15,160 nucleotides of DNA from Nitrospiraceae bacterium (GCA_028064945.1 JAPTWQ010000006.1:1-15160), one strand, 5' to 3'; counted from the first letter of the stretch, positions 1-7,152 are shown. The notes: generated by a model from the sequence alone, not told the origin. Translations and numbers: made by a program.

Positions 1-437
1 AATTCCTGGGGGCCAGGCTTGTCTATGAACCGGCCCGGCAAGGGGAAGAGGTCTACGGTATGTTGTTCCGCGATAAAGGACAGCCCGTCATCGGGGTGAA
101 TTCGTCGAACCACATCCATCGGCAACGCTTTACTGTTGCCCACGAGATTGGGCATCTCCTACTGCACAAAGGAGATGAGTATATCGATACCCCCAAAGTG
201 CATTACAGGGATGTTCTGTCCGGGCTCGCCATCGACAACGAGGAGATAGAGGCAAATGGTTTTGCGGCGGAACTTCTGATGCCGAGGGAGTTCCTGGAGA
301 AGTCTCTTCAGGTGATTGGCAGAAAAAAAATGGATGATCCCCACAAGATCATTGAGAAATTATCGAAGGAATACAAAGTCAGTCCTCAGACGGCTGAGTT
401 CCGGTTAAAGAATCTGGGGGTATTTTCGCCGGAATGA
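1..437 (+). CDS. ImmA/IrrE-family zinc metallo-endopeptidase, 5'-truncated
   Basis: The reading frame is open from base 3, before the first ATG at 60. The residues before that ATG (LVYEP...GEEVYG) fit the usual ImmA/IrrE N-terminus, so the gene begins outside the window. The sequence then shows the family core RQRFTVAHEIGHLLLH. The HEIGH motif gives two zinc ligands and the catalytic Glu. A downstream EIEANGFAAELLMP segment supplies the expected third ligand and the helix that packs on it. The C-terminus (LSKEYKVSPQTAEFRLKNLG) is the usual helix-turn-like tail. ImmA/IrrE proteins typically cleave or inactivate an XRE-type repressor encoded next to them, often on mobile elements or in toxin-antitoxin-like pairs. 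Any such partner would lie upstream and is not visible. Family assignment is secure; the substrate is unknown. Confidence 0.9.
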   Translation, partial: FLGARLVYEPARQGEEVYGMLFRDKGQPVIGVNSSNHIHRQRFTVAHEIGHLLLHKGDEYIDTPKVHYRDVLSGLAIDNEEIEANGFAAELLMPREFLEKSLQVIGRKKMDDPHKIIEKLSKEYKVSPQTAEFRLKNLGVFSPE

Positions 438-460
438 GTGAGTATTTATGTGAAATTTTG

Positions 461-468
461 AAGAAGGG
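461..468 (+). promoter_or_regulatory. Ribosome binding site deciding the start of the NrtS-like gene
   Basis: AAGAAGGG ends at 468. It is directly adjacent to the ATG at 469 but well spaced from the ATG at 478, so it favours 478 as the start codon. Confidence 0.5.
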
Positions 469-477
469 ATGATCTCT

Positions 478-735
478 ATGACATTTTTCCGGTGGACGGC
501 GTTATGCATGAAAACCGTCTGCCTTCCATGTCATCTGAAGAAAACCGGACTCACCACGATTATAGTGGGAAGCTGGCTCTCCGCTTTCAATCAGGGTACG
601 AACATTCTTTCCCAGCAGTTTAGCCACGGGATATGGGTCAAAATCCTGCTGAATTATCTGACTCCGTTTGTTGTGGCCAATATCGGTCTTCTTTCCCGCT
701 CACACCCTTCCGAAGCAACCGATGACCAGCAATAA
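478..735 (+). CDS. NrtS-like small membrane protein (putative nitrate/nitrite transporter)
   Basis: This is an 85-residue protein with two hydrophobic segments, LTTIIVGSWLSAFNQG and WVKILLNYLTPFVVANIGLL. The spacing and motifs (N-Q-G in helix 1, W-x-K-I-L-L-x-Y-L-x-P in helix 2) resemble NrtS, a small two-helix transporter family described in cyanobacteria for nitrate/nitrite uptake. An in-frame ATG also exists at 469, but the AAGAAGGG at 461-468 abuts it directly and sits about 9 bases before the ATG at 478, so 478 is the better start. It lies 40 bp downstream of the peptidase on the same strand. No other nitrogen gene is visible. The resemblance is from memory of the motif, so function is tentative; it could be a generic two-helix inner-membrane protein. 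Confidence 0.55.
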   Translation: MTFFRWTALCMKTVCLPCHLKKTGLTTIIVGSWLSAFNQGTNILSQQFSHGIWVKILLNYLTPFVVANIGLLSRSHPSEATDDQQ

Positions 736-873
736 GGTCACGACTGGAATGGCAGATCTTTCTCCTCTAGAGAACAACATCGAACGATTCTGTCTCAATC
801 TTTCAGCCCGATGATAATCCGATGGTTCCCTCCTAAGGGGTGAAGGTTGGTATTTTGGTCGACACAAACCTTC
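736..873. other. Short non-coding stretch between NrtS-like gene and intron remnant
   Basis: I see no recognisable gene here. On the - strand it lies just after the last reverse-transcriptase frame, where the catalytic RNA domains V and VI of an intact group II intron would be expected. I could not recognise a domain V hairpin. On the + strand there is only a 20-odd codon frame from an ATG at 750, which I do not consider a gene. Confidence 0.3.
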
Positions 874-1738
874 TTACCATGGCCCTTGTAGGTTAACCGG
901 GCCCCATTTGCGCGTACCGACCTTCGGGAAGTATTTTTGCTTCACCCATCGCTCTCCCTTGTTCGGGTGACGACGTCTGGCCCATCTCCACAACATTTGA
1001 TAGATGTGGGGGTCGATCCATCCGAAGGTCTTCTTGGCCACGATGTTTCGGTGAATTAGACCATCCCCGGATGATCGCATTCAGCGTTTCGATCAGCTCC
1101 TCCTGGCGTGTGATTTTCGATTTCCCGATGATGTTCCAGACTTTCGACAGGAAGTGCTTGACGTTCTTTTTCGACGGGGTAATAAGGAGCTTCTCCCCGT
1201 ACTTTCTGACTTCCTGGCACAGAAAAACGAAGCCGTCCGTGATGTGCACGATGCGGGCTTCTCCTCCGCGAACTCCAATCCTCGTTCCTTCAGGAACTCT
1301 TCGATAAGGGTCGGACTTTCTTCTCCAGAAGCTCTTTTGACCCTCCCGTGACGATGAAATCATCGGCAATTCTCACTAAATGAACTTTGTCCTTCTGTGT
1401 GAACTCCTGATTCAGAATATCTTCGAGCCCATCCAGTGCGACATTGGTCGCAAGGGGTGAAACAATCCCACCTTGCGGAGTTCCCTTTAATGTCGGGTGC
1501 AGCTGTCGCTGATTGATATACCCGGCCGTGAGCCACTTCCGGAGCAGAGCTTTGTCCATTGGGATATGCTCGAGCATCCAGTCGTGCGAGAAATTGTCGA
1601 AATAGCCGGTAATGTCGCCTTCCAGCTTCACCGAGTCCTCGACCCTCGTTTTCCAGATGATCGGAATTCTCTGTCCATATGGCAATATCTTGTTTCGCCG
1701 TCAGCATTTCATCCCGATTGGTAGTGAGCAGGCACTGT
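874..1738 (-). pseudogene. Group II intron reverse transcriptase/maturase remnant, frameshifted and 5'-truncated
   Basis: Read from 1685 downwards, the first frame shows RT domain motifs: VKLEGDITGYFDNFSHDW, then GTPQGGIVSPLATNVALDGLE, then the catalytic box as VRIADDFIVTG, where most group II RTs have YADD. The frame ends near 1290, and the continuation (LEFAEEK, then IVHITDGFVFL, VRKYGEKLLITPSKKNVKHF, LIETLNAIIRGWSN) is found in two other frames. After another shift near 1090 the maturase-like tail appears (VAKKTFGWIDPHIYQMLW, RWARRRHPNKGERWVKQKYF). At least three frameshifts separate the blocks. The N-terminal part of the RT, normally about 200 residues, is missing, because 1738 already lies in the chemotaxis gene. 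The remnant is certainly non-functional as a protein. No intron RNA ends could be assigned with confidence. Confidence 0.85.
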
Positions 1739-2226
1739 AATATCCTTGGCTGAACTGGTCGTGCGAACGGCAAGCTTTCGGACCTCTTCCGCAACCACAG
1801 CGGACCCAAGCCCCTGGGCTCCGGCTCTGGCGGCTTCAATGGCCGCGTTCAGGGCGAGAAGATTGGTCTGATCAGCAATCTCCCGGATTATCTGGATGAT
1901 ACCACTGAACTCTCCGGCACGACCGGCCTGTTTCTCGATCAGGCCGGTTGTATCCCGGTCGCGGCCTCCTATATTCCCCATCACTCCCACAAGGTGCTGC
2001 AGCTCTTTCCGATGACGCTCCATCTCCAACACCGTTTCCGATAACGCCTCCAGGGCTGTCTTGAAATCATCGGCAAGTCCTGAAACGGATCCATGAAACG
2101 TTTCCAGGGTCTCGAAGAGGTTATCATGGAGTATGGTAAGGGAACGAAACCAGGAAAGCTCCTCCGTCAATCTGGCTTTTTTTCTTTCAAAATAGTGATT
2201 TCTTCGTGCAGACCCTGAGTTTCCAT
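1735..2226 (-). pseudogene. Soluble methyl-accepting chemotaxis protein, broken by frameshift and 3' truncation
   Basis: The long frame from 2170 encodes a helical protein ending in the chemoreceptor signalling hairpin: [20 protein letters not shown], then a degenerate tip-flanking stretch where the usual GFAVVA is GSAVVA, then [17 protein letters not shown]. Similarity stops at about 1738, where intron-like sequence follows, so the second half of the signalling helix is gone. The only start of the long frame is a TTG at 2170. A better start lies upstream at the ATG at 2226 ([17 protein letters not shown]), in a different frame that ends at 2167. The two join if the 7-A run (+ strand T at 2177-2183) had 8 bases, giving a continuous coiled N-terminus. 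There is no transmembrane segment, so the ancestor was a cytoplasmic receptor. The sensed signal is unknown. Confidence 0.8.
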
Positions 2227-2259
2227 GTCCAGGGAATCTTTTATTCCGTCACCGGATGT

Positions 2260-2348
2260 CCGGGAGATCTCCCGGTTTTCTGCCCTTTTCGGGGATTCCC
2301 CAAAAATTCTGGCGCTCCTTCTTATGGGTTTCTTTCTGGGATATTCCC
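2260..2348. repeat. Cluster of GGGA...TCCC inverted repeats downstream of the sigma gene
   Basis: In the intergenic stretch between the sigma factor stop (2351) and the chemotaxis remnant there are three close inverted repeats. They are a perfect 16-bp palindrome CCGGGAGATCTCCCGG at 2260-2275, GGGGATTCCCC at 2291-2301 and GGGATATTCCC at 2338-2348. The first is followed by TTTT on the + strand, and the second is flanked by T and A runs. They could be operator half-sites or weak bidirectional terminators for the - strand operon. None has the long stem and clean U-tract of a standard Rho-independent terminator in the - direction. Confidence 0.45.
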
Positions 2349-2350
2349 TT

Positions 2351-2908
2351 TTAGGAATTCTCCTCAAACCACTTTTTCTCAAGGCATTTCCGGAGGGCGA
2401 GTCTGGCCCGGTACATTCTCACGCCGCCATTGGTCGTGGACAGACCCAGCTCCTGACAGACCTCCTCCATGGACTTTTCCTCGAGGACCTTCAAAAGAAA
2501 GACACGGGAAAGGCCAGGGGAAAGTCCTTTCATACACTCCCCAAAGATTTTCCAGAACTGCCAGTTTTCAAGGGATAGCTCCGGTTGACCCCAGTCCGAG
2601 GGAGGATGGCTCCACTTTCCATTTCCCAGAAAGTCTCTGGGGAATCCCTCCTCGTCTTCAAAATCTTCGACCACCAGATAGCGGGATTCGCGGCGGAAAT
2701 GGTCGGCAATCTTGTGCTTCAGGATGCCGAAAAGCCATGTCTTTTCAGAGGATTGTCCGGAAAAGTTCTGTCGTGATCGGAGGGCCGACGTGAAGGTCTC
2801 CTGAACGGCATCTTCGGCATCCGATTCACGCCCAAGAAGAGAGAGGGCATAGCGGTACAGCTCATCTCCGTATCTCTCGATCCATTTCTCGGGATCGATC
2901 CCATTCAT
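2351..2908 (-). CDS. ECF-type RNA polymerase sigma factor
   Basis: This 185-residue protein has the two-domain layout of extracytoplasmic-function sigma factors. Region 2 spans about residues 10-75, with YRYALSLLGRESDAEDAVQ followed by KTWLFGILKHKIADHFRR for core binding and -10 recognition. An acidic linker follows. Region 4 spans about 125-180 (LSPGLSRVFLLKVLEEKSMEE, then an HTH ending in RMYRARLALRKCLEKKWF) for -35 recognition. The KTWLFGILKHKI signature resembles the TIGR02943-type sigma-70 group. The ATG at 2908 overlaps the TGA of the preceding zinc-finger gene (ATGA), so the two are translationally coupled. It is the last intact gene of the long - strand operon. Its signal and target promoters cannot be read from this window. 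Confidence 0.9.
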   Translation of the reverse strand: MNGIDPEKWIERYGDELYRYALSLLGRESDAEDAVQETFTSALRSRQNFSGQSSEKTWLFGILKHKIADHFRRESRYLVVEDFEDEEGFPRDFLGNGKWSHPPSDWGQPELSLENWQFWKIFGECMKGLSPGLSRVFLLKVLEEKSMEEVCQELGLSTTNGGVRMYRARLALRKCLEKKWFEENS

Positions 2909-3177
2909 TTGTGACCCTCATCATCCAAGGCCCGACGGATCCGTTCCTTGGCATCTTCCGGGAGAGTCTTCTTTGTGTTATCCCCAGAGGGAGGACTCTG
3001 AATGTAGTTTTCCATGGCCCGGTTGAGAAATCGGATCTGTTTGTCGAAGCGGCTGCAGGCTTCGCAAAAAAGGAGATGGATCCTGAGCATCATTTTTTGT
3101 CGAATGGACAGCTTTTGATCCTGACCGAGAGAGATCAATTCGCTCATATCCTTGCAAGACATCATGGACTTTCCCAT
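2905..3177 (-). CDS. Soluble zf-HC2 zinc-finger anti-sigma factor
   Basis: This 90-residue protein begins MGKSMMSCKDMSELISLGQD and contains an HLLFCEAC element, i.e. H34-x3-C38-x2-C41, with Cys8 as the probable fourth zinc ligand. This is the zf-HC2/ZAS fold of anti-sigma factors that bind ECF sigma factors and often release them on oxidation or metal stress. It has no transmembrane helix, so it should act in the cytoplasm. The frame is open further upstream to a TTG at 3264, but the ATG at 3177 has AAAGGG at a good distance (about 7 bases), and the conserved domain starts right there. It overlaps the sigma gene by ATGA. The order anti-sigma then sigma is the reverse of the common arrangement. 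Partner assignment is inferred from adjacency. Confidence 0.8.
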   Translation of the reverse strand: MGKSMMSCKDMSELISLGQDQKLSIRQKMMLRIHLLFCEACSRFDKQIRFLNRAMENYIQSPPSGDNTKKTLPEDAKERIRRALDDEGHK

Positions 3178-3244
3178 CTTCCGGCCCTTTCCGATTGACG
3201 TTCCCCCCGTATGAGAACCTCCTAGAAATCCAAGATCGATATGT

Positions 3245-4018
3245 TTACGGGTCTTTATAATCAACCACCTCGATAAGCGTCTCTTTCATGAAAGGGGATT
3301 TAAATATAAATCCCATCCTATTGTAAATAAGTCCGGGGACGCCAATGTCGGTAACAAAAACTCGACCGGCCACCTGGCGTCCCTGCAGGGAGAGTAAGCC
3401 CGATTTAGGGAGGGCCAGCGCAAGAGTCGCCGTAGCCCTGACACAAGGATCGAGAATGATCCCTTGCGTGGTCTCGAACCCCGATGGAACATCGAGGGAA
3501 AAAACAGGAATGCCAGCCGAGTTGATGGCATGAATGGCTCGACCGATCGCGCCCCGCGGGGGCTGAATGAGACCATACCCGACGAGGGCATCAATGATGC
3601 CTGTCGCCGTCGAAATTCTCTGTTTGAGAATGTCCGGACCCTTCCCGTTCCAGTGTTCGACATCGATTCCCATGGCCTGGAGGCTCCGCATCTGGTGGAG
3701 CGGTGCAGGTTTCATCCTAAGCGTATCTCCCACGAAGATCACTGAAACGGCAGCCCCGCGGTTTCTGAGATGGCGGGCCGCCGTCATTCCCCCTCCCCCG
3801 TTGTTGCCTCCTCCCGACAGGACGAGGATCGGGCCGTGATGAACCTTCTCTCCCAGCAAGGACTGGGTCAGGGTAGCCAGAGAATATCCCGCAAGTTCCA
3901 TCATCTGGAGAAGGTCGATCCCCAGATCCTCGAGCATCATCCGGTCGACCTCTCGCATCTGATCGGAAGAAAGGGTGGGCAGGCGGGATCCCGGGATTTT
4001 TAGGATGTTTTTGGGCAT
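3245..4018 (-). CDS. nnrE: Stand-alone NAD(P)H-hydrate epimerase (YjeF N-terminal domain)
   Basis: A 257-residue YjeF_N-domain protein. NAD(P)HX epimerases interconvert the R and S forms of damaged, hydrated NADH/NADPH so that the ATP/ADP-dependent dehydratase can repair them. Family motifs are visible: MREVDRMMLEDLGIDLLQMM with MELAG near residue 40, the phosphate-binding SGGGNNGGGG at about 68-77, IIDALVGYGL around 141-150 containing the catalytic-type Asp, and LDVPSG at 175-180. The glycine loop reads NNGGGG where most members have NNGGDG. The dehydratase (NnrD) domain usually fused downstream is absent. The start ATG at 4018 overlaps the stop of the oxidoreductase gene (TGATG); a GTG one codon earlier is also possible. 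Co-transcription with a flavin/NAD(P)H enzyme is consistent with cofactor repair, but that link is inference. Confidence 0.85.
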   Translation of the reverse strand: MPKNILKIPGSRLPTLSSDQMREVDRMMLEDLGIDLLQMMELAGYSLATLTQSLLGEKVHHGPILVLSGGGNNGGGGMTAARHLRNRGAAVSVIFVGDTLRMKPAPLHQMRSLQAMGIDVEHWNGKGPDILKQRISTATGIIDALVGYGLIQPPRGAIGRAIHAINSAGIPVFSLDVPSGFETTQGIILDPCVRATATLALALPKSGLLSLQGRQVAGRVFVTDIGVPGLIYNRMGFIFKSPFMKETLIEVVDYKDP

Positions 4019-6180
4019 CACTTCGTTCTCCGATATGAAGGCATCTCATTGCGCAGCCAGGCATGATAGCGTCCGACCCATTGAAGGAGGGTCGGAGAAA
4101 TATGGGCCCGGCGCCACACTCCGGCAGCATACTTGCTGGACTCTGACCATGTGGGGTAGATATGGACAGTCGAAAGGATCTTCCCCAGGCCCAGTCCATG
4201 CGACATTGCCAGCACGAATTCTGCCAGAAGGTCTCCGGCCCGTTCTCCCACGATGGTGACCCCCAAAATCCGGTCACTTCCTGGAACCGTGAGAATCTTG
4301 ATAAATCCCGACTCCGCCGAGTCGGCAATCGCCCTGTCAAGTTCACGAAACTCGAAGCGCGTGAGTTCGTAGGGGGTCTTCTTTTCTTGGGCCTCCTGCT
4401 CGCAAAGGCCGACCCGAGCCACCTCCGGATCGGTGAAGGTGCACCAGGGAATGGCCTTATAGTTGGGACGAAAGAGCTTGATGTCGCCAAAAAGGGCGTT
4501 GACGGAGGCATACCAGGCCTGATGGGCAGCGGCATGGGTAAACTGGTAGGGTCCGGCCACATCACCACAGGCATAGATATTGGGAAAGTTGGTCTGGAGC
4601 CAACCGTTGGTCTCGATCGTTCCATCCTGCCCAAGGGAGATTCCGAGTTCCTCAAGGCCGTAACCGGAGGTTCTGGGAACGCGTCCCAGGGACAAGAGGA
4701 GGGCGTCGAAGGGAAGGGCCCTCTCCTCTGAGCCTTTTTCCACAACCAGATGTTGCGTATCCGCGCCGGCTTCAGCGCGAAGGGCCCGGCTTCCGGTCAA
4801 GACCTCAATTCCTTCATGGGACAGTGTCTTCTCGAGAAGCTCTGAAACGTCAGGGTCTTCTTTTTTCAGAAGGCGCCTCCCCCGTTCCACGAGGGTAACG
4901 GAGCTCCCCAGGCGCGAAAAGGCCTGTCCGAGTTCGCAACCGATGGGACCTCCTCCCAGGATCACCAGCTTCCGGGGAAGATCCGGGATGGACCAGATCG
5001 TGTCCGAGGTGTACCAATGCACGGACTCAAGTCCAGGTAGGTCGGGAACTTTGGGGCTGGCCCCGGCGGCAATGACGATGGATCGGGTGGAAAGAGTTCG
5101 TCCGTCGACTTCGACCGTCCAGGGTGAGGTGATCCGGCCCCTTCCCTGAAGGACCTCCACGCCCATGTTCTCGTAGCGCTCCCTTGAATCGTGCGGCTCG
5201 ACCTTGGCAATGACGGAGCGAACGCGGGCCATGATGTCTTTAAAATCAAAGAAAACTTCTGCACGCGCGACTCCGAGAGCCGCAGCTTTGCGAATCTGGT
5301 GCACGAATTTGGCGCTCCGGATCAGCGCCTTGGAGGGAACGCAGCCGGTGTTGATGCAGTCTCCCCCCATGGCGGAGGCCTCGATCAGTGTGACTTTTGC
5401 CTTGACGGCGGCCGCAATATAAGAGGACACCAGACCGGCAGAGCCGGCCCCGATGACGATGATATTTCTGTCAAATCTTCGGGGTTTTATGAACTTTTTG
5501 CTGATTCTTTTTTCTTGGAGAGTCCGGACGGTTTTGCGCGCGACCCAGGGGAAAAGCCCCAGAAGAGCAAAGGAGGCCAGAGTTCCAAGAGAAAGATGAG
5601 CTTTCTGAGTGGCCATGGCTCCGAAAACGACGCCTGTGTGCACAAAGAGTATGGTGGCGGGCAACATGCCGATCTGGCTTACCAGATAAAAGGATCGAGT
5701 GGGAAGATGGGTGAGTCCCATGAGAATATTCACCAGGAAAAAGGGGACAATAGGGATCATCCTGAGGGAAAACAGGAACAGGACTCCGTTTTCCTGAAGT
5801 CCCTCCTGGAGGCTTTCAAGGTGCTCCCCATAACGGTGTTCGACCCACTCCCTGAAAAAATGACGGGTCAGAAGAAAGGCCACGGTCGCCCCGATGGTCG
5901 AGGCAAATGAGGCCAGGACGGTGCCGGTCCACAGACCAAAAAGGGCTCCGGCGGCGAGGGACATCGGGATGTGAGGAACCAGTGGAAAAGCGGCAACAAT
6001 AAGGTAGAGAAAGAAAAAGATCGTGGCCCCCATCAGGGGGTTGGTGTGTATGGTTGCCATCAGATGACTTTGGGTGGAGGCGAGAGAGTTCAAGGTAAAG
6101 TAACGCGCTAGATGCATCTCGAAGAAAATGAAAAGGAACAGAACCAGCCCAAGGACTCCGACCCACCGGAGGTTATTCAT
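4018..6180 (-). CDS. TVP38/TMEM64 membrane domain fused to class I pyridine nucleotide-disulfide oxidoreductase
   Basis: A 720-residue two-part protein. Residues about 1-225 contain several hydrophobic helices and the TVP38/TMEM64 (DedA-like) core, with LVPHIPMSLAAGALFGLWTG, an arginine-containing FLFSLRMIPIVPFFLVN segment and a closing hydrophobic pair. Residues about 238-690 are a complete flavoprotein: FAD motif GAGSAGL at 244-250, redox-active GGDCINTGC (C275, C280), NAD(P)H-binding GGGPIGCELG at 409-418, ACGDVAGPYQFTHAA near 537-551, and the dimerisation-domain His in HIYPTWSE (H673). The paired cysteines at the C-terminus that mark mercuric reductase are absent. The frame extends to 6351, but the ATG at 6180 has GGAAG upstream, overlaps the preceding stop by 8 bp and starts right at the first helix. 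It probably oxidises NAD(P)H at the inner membrane and passes electrons to an unknown acceptor. Similar fusions occur in other bacteria. Confidence 0.9.
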   Translation of the reverse strand: MNNLRWVGVLGLVLFLFIFFEMHLARYFTLNSLASTQSHLMATIHTNPLMGATIFFFLYLIVAAFPLVPHIPMSLAAGALFGLWTGTVLASFASTIGATVAFLLTRHFFREWVEHRYGEHLESLQEGLQENGVLFLFSLRMIPIVPFFLVNILMGLTHLPTRSFYLVSQIGMLPATILFVHTGVVFGAMATQKAHLSLGTLASFALLGLFPWVARKTVRTLQEKRISKKFIKPRRFDRNIIVIGAGSAGLVSSYIAAAVKAKVTLIEASAMGGDCINTGCVPSKALIRSAKFVHQIRKAAALGVARAEVFFDFKDIMARVRSVIAKVEPHDSRERYENMGVEVLQGRGRITSPWTVEVDGRTLSTRSIVIAAGASPKVPDLPGLESVHWYTSDTIWSIPDLPRKLVILGGGPIGCELGQAFSRLGSSVTLVERGRRLLKKEDPDVSELLEKTLSHEGIEVLTGSRALRAEAGADTQHLVVEKGSEERALPFDALLLSLGRVPRTSGYGLEELGISLGQDGTIETNGWLQTNFPNIYACGDVAGPYQFTHAAAHQAWYASVNALFGDIKLFRPNYKAIPWCTFTDPEVARVGLCEQEAQEKKTPYELTRFEFRELDRAIADSAESGFIKILTVPGSDRILGVTIVGERAGDLLAEFVLAMSHGLGLGKILSTVHIYPTWSESSKYAAGVWRRAHISPTLLQWVGRYHAWLRNEMPSYRRTK

Positions 6181-7138
6181 AAGCTTTTTCTTCCGCGGAG
6201 CCGTCGGTGTCGGCCAGTTCACTGCACGAACTCCCGCAGGAAAAACAACTATAGCAGCGGTGGTGCTTGAGGCGGACCGGTTCAGCAAGACTTTCTGTGA
6301 GGGTGGCACCCATATCGAAGTCCGAATCATCGTCGACAAGGGTACAGGCATAGACGCGCATCTGGCCGGCGACCTTGGTCACCATCCGACTTTTTGAACA
6401 CATGAAGGACTTTCTTGATGCCTCGGTCGGGTAACTTTCCATACAGCTTTGCGAGATTTGAGGAGTGGAGACTGCCGTTCCCGGAGGATGGAGCTCAGGG
6501 AATTCAATCCGGGGAATCTCCCCGGGCAATCCTTCGGAGAGGAGAAGCCTTTCAAATCCAGAAGCCCGCACCTCAAAAGTCTCATCGGTCATACGGCAGG
6601 CGATCGACACATGAAACCCCGCATCCTTGAGAATATGGAGTCCCTCCAGAGCCCGTTTCAGCATTCCTTGCCCTCGCTCCCTGTCGTGGACCTTTGGATC
6701 GTAATGATCGAGGCTGATCCGAAAGGAAAGCGGGTGAGGGGCATTCTTCAAGGGGAGAATCTCTCCTACACGGCGGATCAGGGGGTCGGTCCCGTTGGTC
6801 AGGACGAGACACGGACGAAACCTCAGGGCATAGTCGAGAATGGGGATCAGATCCTTTGCGACAAAGGGCTCACCCCCGGTGAAGGAGAATTGCCGGACCC
6901 CCAGTTTGAGGGCCTCATCGATGAATGGCCGGGCCTCATCAAAACGGAGGAGGCCGACCCGGTCGTCTCCTGGCCGGGACCCTTCAAGACAGGAGGGGCA
7001 AGAGAGATTGCAGGCGGTCCCTGTGTGAAACCACACCTCCTCCAGTCGCCGGCATTCAATTGAACCTCGTTCCGCTCCATCGGGAGTTCTTGTCCAGGCG
7101 CTGCTCCGGACCTTCTCTGCCATAACAAAAAGCTCCAT
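6173..7138 (-). CDS. Radical SAM enzyme with Cys-rich C-terminus, arsenosugar-locus type
   Basis: A 321-residue protein with the radical SAM cluster motif C43-x3-C47-x2-C50 (TACNLSCPSCLEG) and SAM-binding FTGGEP at 86-91, followed by a TIM-barrel core (LVLTNGT near 111, ISLDHYDP near 141). After the barrel come seven further cysteines, C232, C247, C265 and a C295/C298/C301/C305 cluster, suggesting one or two auxiliary iron-sulfur clusters as in SPASM/Twitch proteins. It sits 14 bp after the ArsM gene and overlaps the next gene. In known arsenosugar loci a radical SAM enzyme, ArsS, transfers a 5'-deoxyadenosyl group to methylated arsenic. This protein does not resemble the ArsS sequence I remember, so that role is inferred from context only. 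The start is supported by GGGAGGA 7 bases upstream of the ATG. Confidence 0.85.
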   Translation of the reverse strand: MELFVMAEKVRSSAWTRTPDGAERGSIECRRLEEVWFHTGTACNLSCPSCLEGSRPGDDRVGLLRFDEARPFIDEALKLGVRQFSFTGGEPFVAKDLIPILDYALRFRPCLVLTNGTDPLIRRVGEILPLKNAPHPLSFRISLDHYDPKVHDRERGQGMLKRALEGLHILKDAGFHVSIACRMTDETFEVRASGFERLLLSEGLPGEIPRIEFPELHPPGTAVSTPQISQSCMESYPTEASRKSFMCSKSRMVTKVAGQMRVYACTLVDDDSDFDMGATLTESLAEPVRLKHHRCYSCFSCGSSCSELADTDGSAEEKAYE

Positions 7139-7152
7139 GTTTTAGTCCTCCC

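Noticed and set aside
750..812. Short + strand frame MADLSPLENNIERFCLNLSAR
   Set aside because: Only 21 codons, no family I recognise and a weak ribosome binding site.
2260..2275. Rho-independent terminator for the - strand operon
   Set aside because: The T run that follows the palindrome is on the + strand side, so it would not terminate the - strand transcript in the standard way.
2225..2578. + strand frame with a hydrophobic helix (ILALLLMGFFLGYSLLGILL)
   Set aside because: Most of it is antisense to the sigma factor gene and it has no ribosome binding site; the helix arises from the intergenic bases and the complement of the sigma 3' end.
3178..3264. ECF-type promoter (GGGGGAAC) or TAGGAGG-led small gene before the anti-sigma gene
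   Set aside because: A GGAAC is present, but no matching -10 GTC-type element at the right distance; the TAGGAGG at about 3222 has no start codon within reach.
3717..4745. 342-codon open frame on the - strand
   Set aside because: It is a different frame of the oxidoreductase and epimerase genes, with low-complexity Pro/Ser/Arg composition and no family motif.
5191..5910. 239-codon + strand frame
   Set aside because: Antisense to the oxidoreductase; no domain, and composition is that of a shadow frame.
4018..6180. Mercuric reductase
   Set aside because: The GGDCINTGC redox motif is present, but the C-terminal Cys pair and N-terminal metal-binding domain of MerA are absent.
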